Under the pieces are notes generated by a model that saw only the letters and a program-made list of their open reading frames with translations, was not told where the DNA came from and did not search any database. The translations under genes and the position numbers were made by a program. A DNA stretch of 64,000 nt from Fragum whitleyi (lineage: Eukaryota; Mollusca; Bivalvia; Cardiida; Cardiidae): positions 74,363,558 to 74,427,557 of the forward strand of contig OX411543.1 in assembly GCA_948146395.1 (NCBI GenBank). The letters run 5' to 3'. Shown here one piece after another: positions 12,346-22,985 of the stretch (position 1 is its first letter; every line of letters begins with the position of its first letter).

Positions 12346-14473
12346 AACAAGAGGGCCATAGTGGCCCTTAATCGCTCACCTGAATGAACTGTCTTATTTT
12401 TTTCAATATTCTTCTGCCTCTGTACAACTTGATAATACCTTTTTTACAATGTTCAGGTTGACATACAAATGACTTACAAGGATTTTCCATTATTTGACTC
12501 CGTGACTTAGTTTTTTACCCAAGTTGACCCAAGCTCATACTCATCAAAAATTGCATCAATTCAATCATTCTGATCAAATTTCAGGTTGATCCAGCAAAAA
12601 TTGTGGCCTCTAGAGTGCATACAAGGTTTTTCTTAGATTTAACTATGTGACCTAGTTTTTGACCCTAGTTGACCCAATTTTGAAATCGTCCAAGAATTCA
12701 TCGAGACATTCATTCTGAGCAAATTTCAGGTTGATTGGGCAAAAAATGTTGCCTCTAGAGTGCATACAAGGTTTTTATAAGATTTGACCCTGTGACCTAG
12801 TTTTTGACCCCAGTTGACCCGATTTTGAACACTTCAGAGATTTGATCAAGACAATCATTCTGATCGAATTTCAGGTTGATCCAGCAAAAAATGTGGCCTC
12901 TAGAGTGCATACAAGGTTTTTCTAAGATTTGACCATGTGACCTAGTTTTTGACCCCTGTTGACCCAATTAAATACTCATCAAGAATTGCATCAAGATCAC
13001 CATTCTGACCAAAATTAAGGTTGATCCAGCAAAAATTGTGGCCTCTAGAGTGCATACAAGGTTTTTCTATGATATGACCATGTGACCTATTTTTTGACCC
13101 CAGTTGACCCAATTTCGAAATTGTCCCAGATTACATCAAGACAATCATTCTGGCCAAAATTCGGGTTGATTGGGCAAAAAAATTTGGCCTCTAGAGTGCA
13201 TACAAGGTATTTCTAAGATTTGACCCTGTGACCTAGTTTTTGACCCCAGTTGACCCAATTTCAAACTCGTCTGAGATTTCATCAAGACAATCATTCCTAG
13301 CAAAATTCAGGGTTTTTGAGTAAAATATGTGGCCTCTAGAGTGCATACAAGGTTTTTCCATTATTTGACCCTGTGACCTAGTTTTTGACCCCAGTTAACC
13401 CAATTTCGAACTCGTCAGAGATTTCATCAAGACAATCATTCCAAGCAAAATTCAGGTATTTTGGGCAAAATATGTGAGCTCTAGAGTGCATACAAGGTTT
13501 TTCAATTATTTGACCCTGTGACCTAGTTTTTGACCCCAGTTAACCCAATTTCGAACTCGTCAGAGATTTCATCAAGACATTCAATCTGACCAAAATTCAG
13601 GTTGATCCAGCAAAAATTGTGGCCTCTAGAGTGCATACAAAGTTTTTCTAAGATTTGACTATGTGACCTAGTTTTTGACCTTAGTTGACCCAATTTCAAA
13701 CTCGTCCGAGATTTTATCAAGACAATCATTCTGACCAAAATTTGGGTTGATTGGGCACAAAATATGGCCTCTAGAGTGCATACACGTTTTTTTTATGATT
13801 TGACCCTGTGACCTAGTTTTTGACCCCAGTTGACCCAACTTCAGACTCATCTGAGATTTCATCAAGACATTCATTCTGACCAAATATCAGGTTGATTGGG
13901 CAAAAATTGTGGCCTCTAGAGTGCATACATGGTTTTTCTAAGATTTGACCCCGCGACCTAGTTTTTGACCCGAGTTGACCCAATTTCGAACTCGTCCGAG
14001 ATTTTATCAAGACAATCATTCTGACCAAAATTCAGGTTGATTGGGTAAAAAATGTGGCTTCTAGAGTGCATACAAGGTTTTTCAATGATTTGACCCTGTG
14101 ACCTAGTTTTTGACCCCAGTTGACCTAATTTCGAAGTTGTCCGAGATTTTATCAAGACAATCATTCTGACCAAAATTTAAGTTGATTGGGCAAAAAATGT
14201 GGCCTCTAGAGTGCATACAAGGTTTTTCTTTGATTTGACCCTGTGACCTAGTTTTTGACCCCAGTTGACCCAATTTCGAACTCGTCCGAGATTTCATCAA
14301 GACAATCATTCTGACCAAAATTCAGGTTGATCGGGCAAAAATTGTGGCCTCTAGAGTGCATACAAGGCAAATGTTGACGACGGACGACGCACGACGGACG
14401 ACTGACGACGGACGACGGACATCCACCTAACCACAAAAGCTCACCTTGAGCACTTCGTGCTCAGGTGAGCTAA
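12346..14473 (+). mobile_element. Helitron-like non-autonomous element, copy 2 (13 core repeats)
   Basis: Same termini, 3' microsatellite and hairpin as 8956-10777, with about 13 core repeats. Both copies share long stretches in the left arm, which suggests a recent common source. Different flanks on each side indicate separate insertion rather than a segmental duplication. Confidence 0.8.
12400..14366 (+). repeat. 145-bp tandem core repeat, about 13 copies
   Basis: Same unit as at 9000-10663. The left three or four units are variants (ccagcaaaaattgtgg in place of gggcaaaaaatgtgg), and the right units resemble the right units of the other array. That gradient is expected if copies expand from the 3' side. 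Confidence 0.88.
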
Positions 14474-15023
14474 AAATATATATAAGCAAATTATTATAAC
14501 AATAAATTATGGGTTTTTTTTTATTTGAATGGCAACGGAAAAGGGGCCGGTAATATCCTCTAGGAGACATATTTGAGATTTTGATGTTGTTTTGCACCAC
14601 TCTTTGTCGGTCTGTTCATCTATTGGAGGGAAGTACAGTTCACAAGAACCGTAACTCTACTCATCATATTTTTTGAGATATTGCCCTTGTTAATTGACAA
14701 GGAATAGGTCATTGGCTTGCTCTGATGGGGGCATAAATGTATTTAAAACATCTTTTGTTTCTTTTAGGTTCAATGTCCTAGTTCTGTCCCAAATGTCTAA
14801 AAGAATTACCATAAACTATTTGGTTGAATTTGATTAAATAAACACAGTTCTAGATCAGAAAGAAACAGAAAATATGTCGTTTGTCGCAACTCAAGTTCAA
14901 AGGTTAAAGTCTTACTTTCACTAAATTGGCTACACAATATCTCTTAAACTTTTTAGTTTGATTATAAAATGTAATACTAAGATATAATTTAACGTAATAG
15001 GGAACTGTATCGTTTCTTGATTT

Positions 15024-15545
15024 CTAGCTCACCAGAGCACAACAATTCCGAAGGGAGCTTTTAGGATCCCTTGTCCGTCGCAGGTTGTGCATCATGTGGC
15101 TTTCGTCTTCCAAATTTTTCAAAACTTCTTCTCCTCCTTAACCCTCAAGGCAATTTCAATGACACTTTGCCAGAACTTTCCTTCGGTAACCCTTCTCAAA
15201 GATTGTTCGCAAAATTCGGATTGGCCCATAAATATGACCGTGGCTTTTTTCACTATTAAATCATTGAACAACATTTCCTCCTGAACCATCCAGCCAATTT
15301 GAATGCAACTTTTCTAGAATATTCCTTTGGAAACCCATTGCAAATATTGTTCTTGAAATTGGCATAAAATCTGTTTAACTTGGCGGATGAAAACATCATC
15401 ATCTTTTTAACCAATATACCAAATTCAATAATTTTTTAGCTGACCCTTTTCATTGAATTACATCTCAACAACTAGGCTAATTTCTACGAATCTTTGCCAG
15501 AATGTCACTTCAGTGACCAATAAAACTCAGTTGAGTGATTTAGTT
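15024..15545. mobile_element. fragment starting TAGCTCACCAGAGCAC
   Basis: Begins like the right terminus of the 8956 family and continues with GGGAGCTTTTAGGATCCC and units such as cttctcctccttaacc/catttcctcctgaacc. Open frames here are unlikely to be genes. The far end is not clear. Confidence 0.45.
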
Positions 15546-16088
15546 TCATTATTTACCCCTTGCTTACAAACAACACTTAACTTAAGACCTAGGAGAATCA
15601 TTTATTTATGAAGGAAAAAGATTCTTTCAAATTGTATTATCGTTAAAGTAGTATTTCTTATTTGAAATAAGACTAGGGGTCAGCACAGACAATAACTCTT
15701 GGGCCGGAGGCAAGTATATTTTAGGAAGGACTAGTACATGTATCAGCAATGCCGGAATGTTGCAGGTCCTTCAGGAATGTAGTGATTGTTCATCTTCATT
15801 TGTAAACTTAAAAATTCAAATATATATATTGCCTATCCCAAAACTCGACATTTTCATATCCCAAAGGAAAACACTGTATAAAAAGAAGAAAATGCTTGTA
15901 ACAAGAGATTCCTTCTTTTACCACACTGTTTTTCCTTCCAAAGTTTTTCATTTCATAACCTACAGTTCGATTAAATTTTGATTTATTGCTAAAAGTGTCT
16001 CGCGTTTTCTTTAGAGGAATCTTATTTCTAAAACGGACCTGTAAAACATAGAACAAGTAACTTCTACAGGATTGTGACAGAAAATTCG

Positions 16089-16255
16089 TAGTGTCAAATC
16101 CTAAACACCATCCTCATATGTGACATTGACCTTCAAACATGACCTTGAGTAAGGAAACAACTGAAATGAGTTTGTTTAAAAGAAAATCTGACATTGACCT
16201 TCACAAATGACTTTGAGTTAGGAACAAACTGAAATACATTAGTTTAAAAGAAACT
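16089..16255. repeat. two-copy tandem repeat of about 70 bp
   Basis: tgacattgaccttcaaacat / tgacattgaccttcacaaat each followed by gaccttgagt-type words and gtttaaaagaaa. Probably leftover core units of a Helitron-like element. Confidence 0.55.
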
Positions 16256-17690
16256 ATAATTGAAAATCAAAATCATCATTCATTACTTTTGCAAAGTATG
16301 TTCCCAAAGCTCAATGAAGTTTTTTTTTTTTTTATTTATAACAATGACCTTGATAATTAACCTTGACCTTGACAGATGATTTGATTAATTTTTGTTAATA
16401 GGCTTTGTCACAAAGGATCCATGTATGAAATATGAACATCCTGTCTACAGCCGTTGTAAAGTTATTCACACTTTAAGATTATCAGATGGGTGAAATCTAT
16501 ATCTTACCCCACCCACTATCTTCTTCACTAAGAGATTTTCGACTAACTTACCGGTTTTCGATTTCAATGAAACTTTCTGTAAACATTAAGAACATATGTA
16601 TCTTAATTTTAAAAAAGTTTGATAACTGGACTAGAGCTACAACTTAAAAATTTTAACCCTTTAACTCAGAACATTATTTCATTTTTTTCAAATTTTCATG
16701 AATTTTTCAAGAACTTTTTGGGATATCTGTTAGGAGGAAACAGACATAAGATCCCAACCTATATAAAAACATAAAGGTACCAATTGTCTTTTAAATCAGT
16801 GAAATTTTTTTTTTACAGATTCCAAAATTTCCTTGCAATGTGATTTTTTCCTGACACCCCTTTGCATTTGATAAGATGTGCTTTCGAGTACTTTATGGTC
16901 GACCCTCTTTACTCATTTTGGAAAAAAAAGTCATTTCCTTAATCAGTATACCCAGTACTACAATTACCCACAATATCATAAAAATCTAAGCGTGGGCACA
17001 TTTAACTATATATTTGGAACACCCCCTTTTGTTTCTAACAAATTGCTAATATTCTTTACTTTCAACAAACCATTAAATTTTTTTAGGAGTTCTAGGAGTC
17101 CCCACAATTTCAAACCCTTGTCATACTGAACCTGGAATATTCCTGTGTTGGAAGAAGGTGTAAACAAAGATCAGCCTGAGCATAATTGCAGTCTGATCTT
17201 AGTTTATACCACCTGGTTGCCAACTGTCAAGAACAGAAAAGTTTACAAATTCTATTTTGAAAATCAATACTGAATCACAATTAGTGCATCCAGTGCTTTG
17301 AGCACTTTAATTTTGATGCAATTTTATCAATGGTTTAAAATTAATTCGGTAAGGCAAGGATTCAGTGGAAGGCAGGCAGGGTAGTCTAAGATCAGACTGC
17401 ACATTGGTGCAGGCTGATCTTAGCCTTCACTACCTACCAAACCTGTGTGAACAGCAGAAAAATGTTGTGAACACAGTGAGAGAAGGGCTCATGTCTTACA
17501 ATGCACAGAACACGCTATTTCTGTTCATATAACCTACCAGTTTTCATTAATATTTATCTAAATATATATTAAAAGTCATAAATGTGAAAAGCTTGCCAAG
17601 AATCTCTTTAGGATGAAACCTATCTTATCACTTTGATGCTTCCTTTTCCCAAACAACAATCGAGATTATCATTTTTCCTGAAAGGACAGT

Positions 17691-17775
17691 TTGTTTGTTT
17701 GTATGGGGTTTAACGCCACTTTCAACATTATTGCAGTTGTATTGTGGCGGCTGGTGCTTCTACACATGGTTTCTT
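17691..17775. repeat. dispersed TTTCAACA repeat, better copy
   Basis: tggggtttaacgccactttc then aacattattgcagttgtatt, ggcggctggtgcttctacac. See 7604-7690. Confidence 0.45.
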
Positions 17776-18418
17776 GTTGTCTATTCTAGGATTAGAAAAG
17801 GAGGGGGGAATTTTGTTGAAAATCATCAACATTCCAAAAATGATGTAAACTTTTACTCTTTCTCTATGTAAAAAAAAACCCCATCACTTTCCAAAACCAA
17901 GGAAATTTGTCAAAAGTGTGTGCTGAATGCTCAATCTCCCCTCCGAGAATAGACACTGTTCTTATTATATTTGTACACATCAACGCAAAATGTTGGTCTT
18001 CGATTATTATAGGTCTATTAAACTGTTTAACATTACCATGTACTATGAGAAAATCATCGGTCAATAATTATATTTCACAAGATCATTATATAAAGAAAAT
18101 TAGTTTCAAATAATAAATAATCAAATTTAAAATTATCAAAATAAAATCAAGTTTCTCCAACTGTCCATTTTTTACTGCAAAGTTTGTGAAAGCAAATCAA
18201 TAGCAATTTGAGTTGTGAGCCAACAAAAATTTGGCATTTTGTAATGATGGTATTGATCTTGTATAAAATATCTGTTACTGCAGACCCCTGGAGAATTTAT
18301 CAGTGAGCGTTTGCATGTCCCAGATGCAATATCCTAAGTGGGGAACAAAACCTTGTAACTGTAGCTTTTTAATAGCTGCAGTTACCAGTTTTAACCCTCA
18401 ACCCACTGTTTGTCTATT

Positions 18419-18661
18419 GAGACAGTGTGTGACATTTCCAACAATTTGAAATATTTGTGAGGTTCAAACATTGAGTAGCGTTGCCAGCCAGCCACATACT
18501 GTATATATAATGTACCCTGATGGTCTACAGCTACTTTGAGACCTTAACTATCTACCAAACACATAGTGAAGACTCTGGTCAGACTGTGCAGATGCACCGG
18601 CTGGTCAGAGTCTTAGCTTTGTGTATATTTGAAATTGTTGGAAATCTCACGCAAAGGCTCT
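18419..18661. mobile_element. TGTGACATTTCCAAC MITE
   Basis: Inverted ends TGTGTGACATTTCCAACA / GTTGGAAATCTCACGCAAAG, about 240 bp, with inner gactctggtcagactgtgca / tgcaccggctggtcagagtc. Confidence 0.75.
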
Positions 18662-18760
18662 ATTTTCATTGAATATAAAGTTTTTTACTTGTCCCTATTT
18701 GTGATAAAAAAAATCATCCAAAATTCATAGTATTTAGTGGTAAGTTCTTAAGAGTTATAA

Positions 18761-18824
18761 GGGGTCAGGACACAACTATTGTAAATGCCTATAAATATAT
18801 AGGCACATAAAATAGTTTTGACCC
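18761..18824. repeat. hairpin MITE (GTAAGTGCC family)
   Basis: ggggtcaggacacaactatt / aatagttttgaccc arms around TGCCTATAAATATATAGGCA. Confidence 0.75.
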
Positions 18825-20491
18825 GAATCCTTGAGATTTTCAAATATTGTTGTCTGGTCGAGGGTAAATACTAAGATAACCTTGATAAGATTCTAAATGT
18901 TTCCTCATCATTCAATAATGCGCAATTAGTCACAACGTACAACAATATACTATTATAGTACTATAGATCAAATGACAAACTGACAATATACTTTGATATC
19001 AAAATGTTAAATAGCTAGAAATTCATGTCAAACAAGAAATGTTTTTAAACATTTATCCCCACAAAGCGAAATTTGACCTGTCCAACTTACCTTGACTTTT
19101 GAATCAGTAGATATTGTTAATCTAGGAACCAATGACAAACGACAAATTCAAAGAAAGGAATAGAATAAAAAGAAAAATAAGCCTAAAACTATTTGTCCAT
19201 TATAATAGATATCAAATTGACCATTGTCATGCTGGACCCGGCATATCAGGTGGTAAAGACAAAGATCAGACTCACTGCACATATATCATCTTCACAAATC
19301 AAGGGTTATGGATCCATTCAATAGCTTCTCCTCAGTAAGAAAACTAAAATGTTCACAACCCTGGTTTCGACAAGATGTGCATATATCTTTGTCTATGCCC
19401 CCTGCCAAAGCATGAATGTTTCAGTGTTCAGCATGACAAGGGTTAATAGAATATTATAACAAGTTAACAATGATATAATCACCCCTATACAGGACATCAG
19501 GCAGTTAAAAACTCACAATTCACCATTAACAATCATACATAATGACACGATCACACTACTAGTGTGATATATTTATAAGGAGCATGTGAGTCACAGAGTA
19601 ATTAATGGTAAAAATTCCCTTTCTTACATCAAACTATCACATCCTTGTTCATTAGTCTAATATCCCAGAATTTCTTTCATTCCACTAGCAATTTCTTACT
19701 TATTTAAAGTGCAGTATATTTCAAAGAACTTTCATTACTTAAAGAAAATGGAATTACTCATTTCTTCGAATAATAATTCTAAGAAAAAGATCAGTTTGCG
19801 GAAACTCTTATACCCATGAAAGTGCAATTTTTTCACAAGTTTGACCTGGAAAAACAGGCCTTGAAAAATCATACTAGTATCAGGGATAATGTTTGACTCT
19901 TAAACCAGGGTTTTGACCCACAATTATCTGAAAATATCCTAGTTTGACCCTTAAAATTTTATGTTAGGAAGATCAATTTGACCTCTATAAATGTTTATAG
20001 AATTGCATCTTTATATCACTTCATATTATAAATTTGTTAAAAATAATTGTCCTTTATATCTTTATAAGAGATTTATATTTCATATGAATCTCTTATAAGA
20101 AATGAAGGAGACAGTTGAAGAAATCAACAAGCAAAACCAAGAAATATTAACTTATCATCCACTTATTCTATTAGTTTGACCCCTTCAACAGTAGTTTTGA
20201 CCCCTAAAAATTCACAGTTATGGGGTCAATTACTCCTGAAATTCCTGAAACTGAAAAGCTAGCAAAAGCCCTGTTGTCTTTTCTTCCTGCAAAGAATGGT
20301 CATTCTTTGTCTATATAAGCAATTCAATTTTTTACAGACAAGTTCATATTGATCATAGACAAATCAAAAATCCGGGGAAAAGTGGAGACAATCACACTTG
20401 TTCCACCAGAAATCTATTTCACTGCAAGCAAAAGGTTGTAAGTCTACTATGTTTCTAACAAACAGGAACATAGTGGAGTTAGAAGCCTTGG
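18825..20491. other. gene-free stretch
   Basis: Contains an acaagaaatgtttttaaacatt palindromic element start at about 19030, the MITE at 19221, and tttgacccttaaa repeats at 19890-20230 that also flank the pogo element at 34680. Confidence 0.5.
19221..19445. mobile_element. ACCCTTGTCATGCTGAA MITE
   Basis: ccattgtcatgctggaccc and ttcagcatgacaagggttaa ends. The open frame running into it (19132-19338) is not a gene. Confidence 0.68.
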
Positions 20492-20503
20492 CTTGTGAAG
20501 ATG

Positions 20504-20720
20504 GTTTGGTTTAAACCTATTTGTTTAACATCGATTGGGAAACAAGTTCTTACAACTTAGATTAATCACTCTCGATTCTGCTTCCTGGAAAATTCACCAG
20601 TACTAGCGCCGAATGTGTGGGCCTATGAAAGAACCAAGATCGATAGCCGCTCCCGGGAATCGAACTCAGGACCTTTGGGTCAAGAGGCCGATGCTCTACC
20701 TCTAGACCACGGACACCACA
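20504..20720 (-). mobile_element. tRNA-derived SINE with 12-bp target duplication
   Basis: On the minus strand it starts with a tRNA-like head (A box TGGTCTAGAGGTAGAGC, B box GTTCGATTCCCGG), then a body with CCAGGAAGCAGAATCGAGAG and a tail ending GGTTTAAACC. CTTGTGAAGATG stands on both sides (20492-20503, 20721-20732), so the insertion is fairly young. The head cannot form a normal acceptor stem, so it is not a tRNA gene. Confidence 0.85.
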
Positions 20721-20941
20721 CTTGTGAAGATGCATGTATATAACACTTTTTGAAATAATATGGCTACTTTGATCTGTTAAAAACTTGTTGTAATCTGTTG
20801 AATTAGATCTTCCATATTTCAATAACAACCTCCCTAATAGTAGCACCCCTTACTTTTTACTAAGAAAACCCACTTCGAATTCCAAGGCATCAAACTAGTT
20901 GAATCTGGTAATACGATTATACCCAAAAGGGGAGTTAGGCA

Positions 20942-21242
20942 GTATATTGTATTTTCTGTAATAATAGCGCCCTCCCTAATAGTAGCACCCCTACATTCTT
21001 TTAACTATGACAATTCAAATGCCTAAAGTTTAGGACCTTTTCAAGATTTCTTCTCTAATATGGGGATGAATTTCCTCTAAAAAATCATTAGAGGAATATC
21101 ACCTCAAATTAAAGCGAAATGGACGTAAAACACACCAATTTCATTGATTTTTTAAATAAGAAAATGCCTACTAATAAAAGCTCCCTGACCATGTTATGTA
21201 TAGCTCCCAGGAGCTTTTTAATATTAGGAGAAATACAGTATA
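20942..21242. mobile_element. probable MITE with ATACTGTATTTC ends
   Basis: Left gtatattgtattttctgtaa..agcgccctcc and right agctttttaatattaggag, aaatacagtatatt look like decayed inverted ends; aatagtagcacccc is repeated at 20835 and 20980. Confidence 0.4.
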
Positions 21243-22000
21243 TTAATGAATGAAATTGTACCATCACTAACAGTGAGCTATCCATTTGGACAATGATATA
21301 GCAAGATTTTTTTCATCCCATTTAACCAGCCTCATTAGACAGATGAAGAGTAACTGATACTTTATAAAAGTATCCTTGTATAATCCTTAAAATTATAGTC
21401 CTTCATCCTTCAATAAATTAGATTAAACTTGCAAATAGAATGGTTGTCCATGCACAACTTGTGTATTACCCACAATAATTTGACTGTCAAATTTGATTTT
21501 GATTGGTTTTCTCCAAGGTGTCTGACTTAACTGACTGAGATCTAACAAGAGGCCCAAGAGGGCCTATATCGTTCCACTGGCTTGAAATTCTCAAGATTTG
21601 AAAGAGAGATATTGAAAATAGAAATATTTTATTTTTTTCCGTCTGAATATATTGGGCAAATACGGTAGTCTAAGTTTTGATCAGGAAAAATATTCTGACA
21701 TTCTAAAATTTTCAGGATGATAGAGCAAAAAAATTTGCTTCCAGAGTGTCTACAAGACTTTATGAATACATATATCTGAAACCTCAGAGATCATTTTACG
21801 GCGAGATAATGGGAGATTCTCTCATTTTTCTACAAAAAATCTCATTGAAACTGGCTAAATGCGAGAAAAATCTCAAGGCAATATGAAATTAAGAGAAGGA
21901 TTTGGTAGAATTGCTCACGTGTTTTAATCTTGATATCTGAATAGTTAAAGTTTAAATGGATAAAGATTCAATGACTTTTATTACTTTGGCATTGTTTTAA

Positions 22001-22206
22001 CCCTTTCCTGTTTTACAAAATTTTGGACCTGTCCAAAATCAAAGGTTTTGCAGACAAAAATTTAAAGTGGATTTAATTTGAAAAATAACCTTTCAGAAGG
22101 GTAGAAATAGTGTGGAAAAAGAAGAAATTGTTTGTCAGAAGCAATTTCTTCTTTTTTCCGATGTTTTCTCAATCAACGTAAAAAGCAGGGATTAAACAGC
22201 AAAGGG
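22001..22206 (+). mobile_element. piggyBac-like MITE, copy b
   Basis: Starts TTAA-CCCTTTCCTG and ends CAAAGGG followed by TGAA, a mutated TTAA. Internal hairpin gaagaaattgtttgtc..gcaatttcttc. It shares the interior with 37336-37556. Confidence 0.78.
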
Positions 22207-22371
22207 TGAAAAGGATAAAGATTCAATTGACTTTTATTACTTTGGCATTGTTTTAAGACATAGCAGGAATAAAGCCCCCTCATTCAATTAGTGCTATAAG
22301 GTGATATAAATGTAAACTAAAATTGTATCACAGACACAGATGTCCCTGCAAAAATGTAATCTAACCTGCAA

Positions 22372-22541
22372 CAGAGGTAAAGATTAGAGGGGTTATTGCA
22401 AGTTTAAAATCTTTATTTCTCATTGAAACACTATGTTGTGGGTACTCATTCAATGACTACCTACAATATAAGATTTGCACAAGTTTTGTTGAAATAATTT
22501 TATTTGAAATCCAAAATACCCCCTCTATTTGTAGCTCTGCT
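22372..22541. mobile_element. AGAGGGGG MITE, shorter copy
   Basis: Ends agaggtaaagattagagggg and taccccctctatttgtagctct; tatgttgtgggtactcattc in the middle matches the copy at 37866. Confidence 0.6.
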
Positions 22542-22985
22542 GTGACCCCCATTTGACCTTCAACCATGACCATGGGCGTATCTAGACAGACTCTTTGCAC
22601 GACACTAATACTCACCTGCGAAAACTAGGCCAACTTTTTTAGAAATCCATCCATAAATGTAACAGTTATGCTCCGGCAAGTAACCCTAGACTGGGACAAC
22701 CACCCACACGGACAAAGGTGATTCTACATGCCCAAATTCCATATCATGGCGTGGAGCATAACAAGCATGGTAACTAGAGTTTTTTCGCCTATTTCAATTT
22801 CATGAAGTTTTAGCTATTATGGAAAGGGACCAACTAAGGAACTTCTCTGTGAAATTTGATGATCATTTTCCCAAATAGTTCAGGAGATGTTTAAAGAAAT
22901 TGATGAAAGATGACAACTGAAAATCAACGTTGGAAGAAGGCCGATAACAATAGCTCATAAAGCAGATTGTGCTCAGGTGAGCCCC

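Larger units (their letters stand above)
14474..18418. other. gene-free stretch with repeat debris
   Basis: Holds the 15024 element fragment, a diverged tandem pair at 16089, and MITE fragments at 17113-17440. No coding signal; frames at 15757-16056 and 16878 are AT-rich noise. Confidence 0.55.
21543..22985 (+). mobile_element. probable AACAAGAGGCCC element carrying two nested MITEs
   Basis: Begins AACAAGAGGCCCAAGAGGGCCT (palindromic) and a stretch ending GTGCTCAGGTGAGCCC lies 1.4 kb downstream, as in the 8956 family. A piggyBac-like MITE (22001-22206) and an AGAGGGGG MITE (22372-22541) sit between. That both ends belong to one element is an inference. Confidence 0.45.

Noticed and set aside
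8956..14473. Regular repeats suggestive of a CRISPR-like array
   Set aside because: Units are 145 bp with no separate spacers, the host is an animal, and the arrays sit between transposon ends.
20645..20716. Functional tRNA gene on the minus strand
   Set aside because: A and B boxes are present, but the acceptor stem does not pair and a SINE body with target duplication follows.
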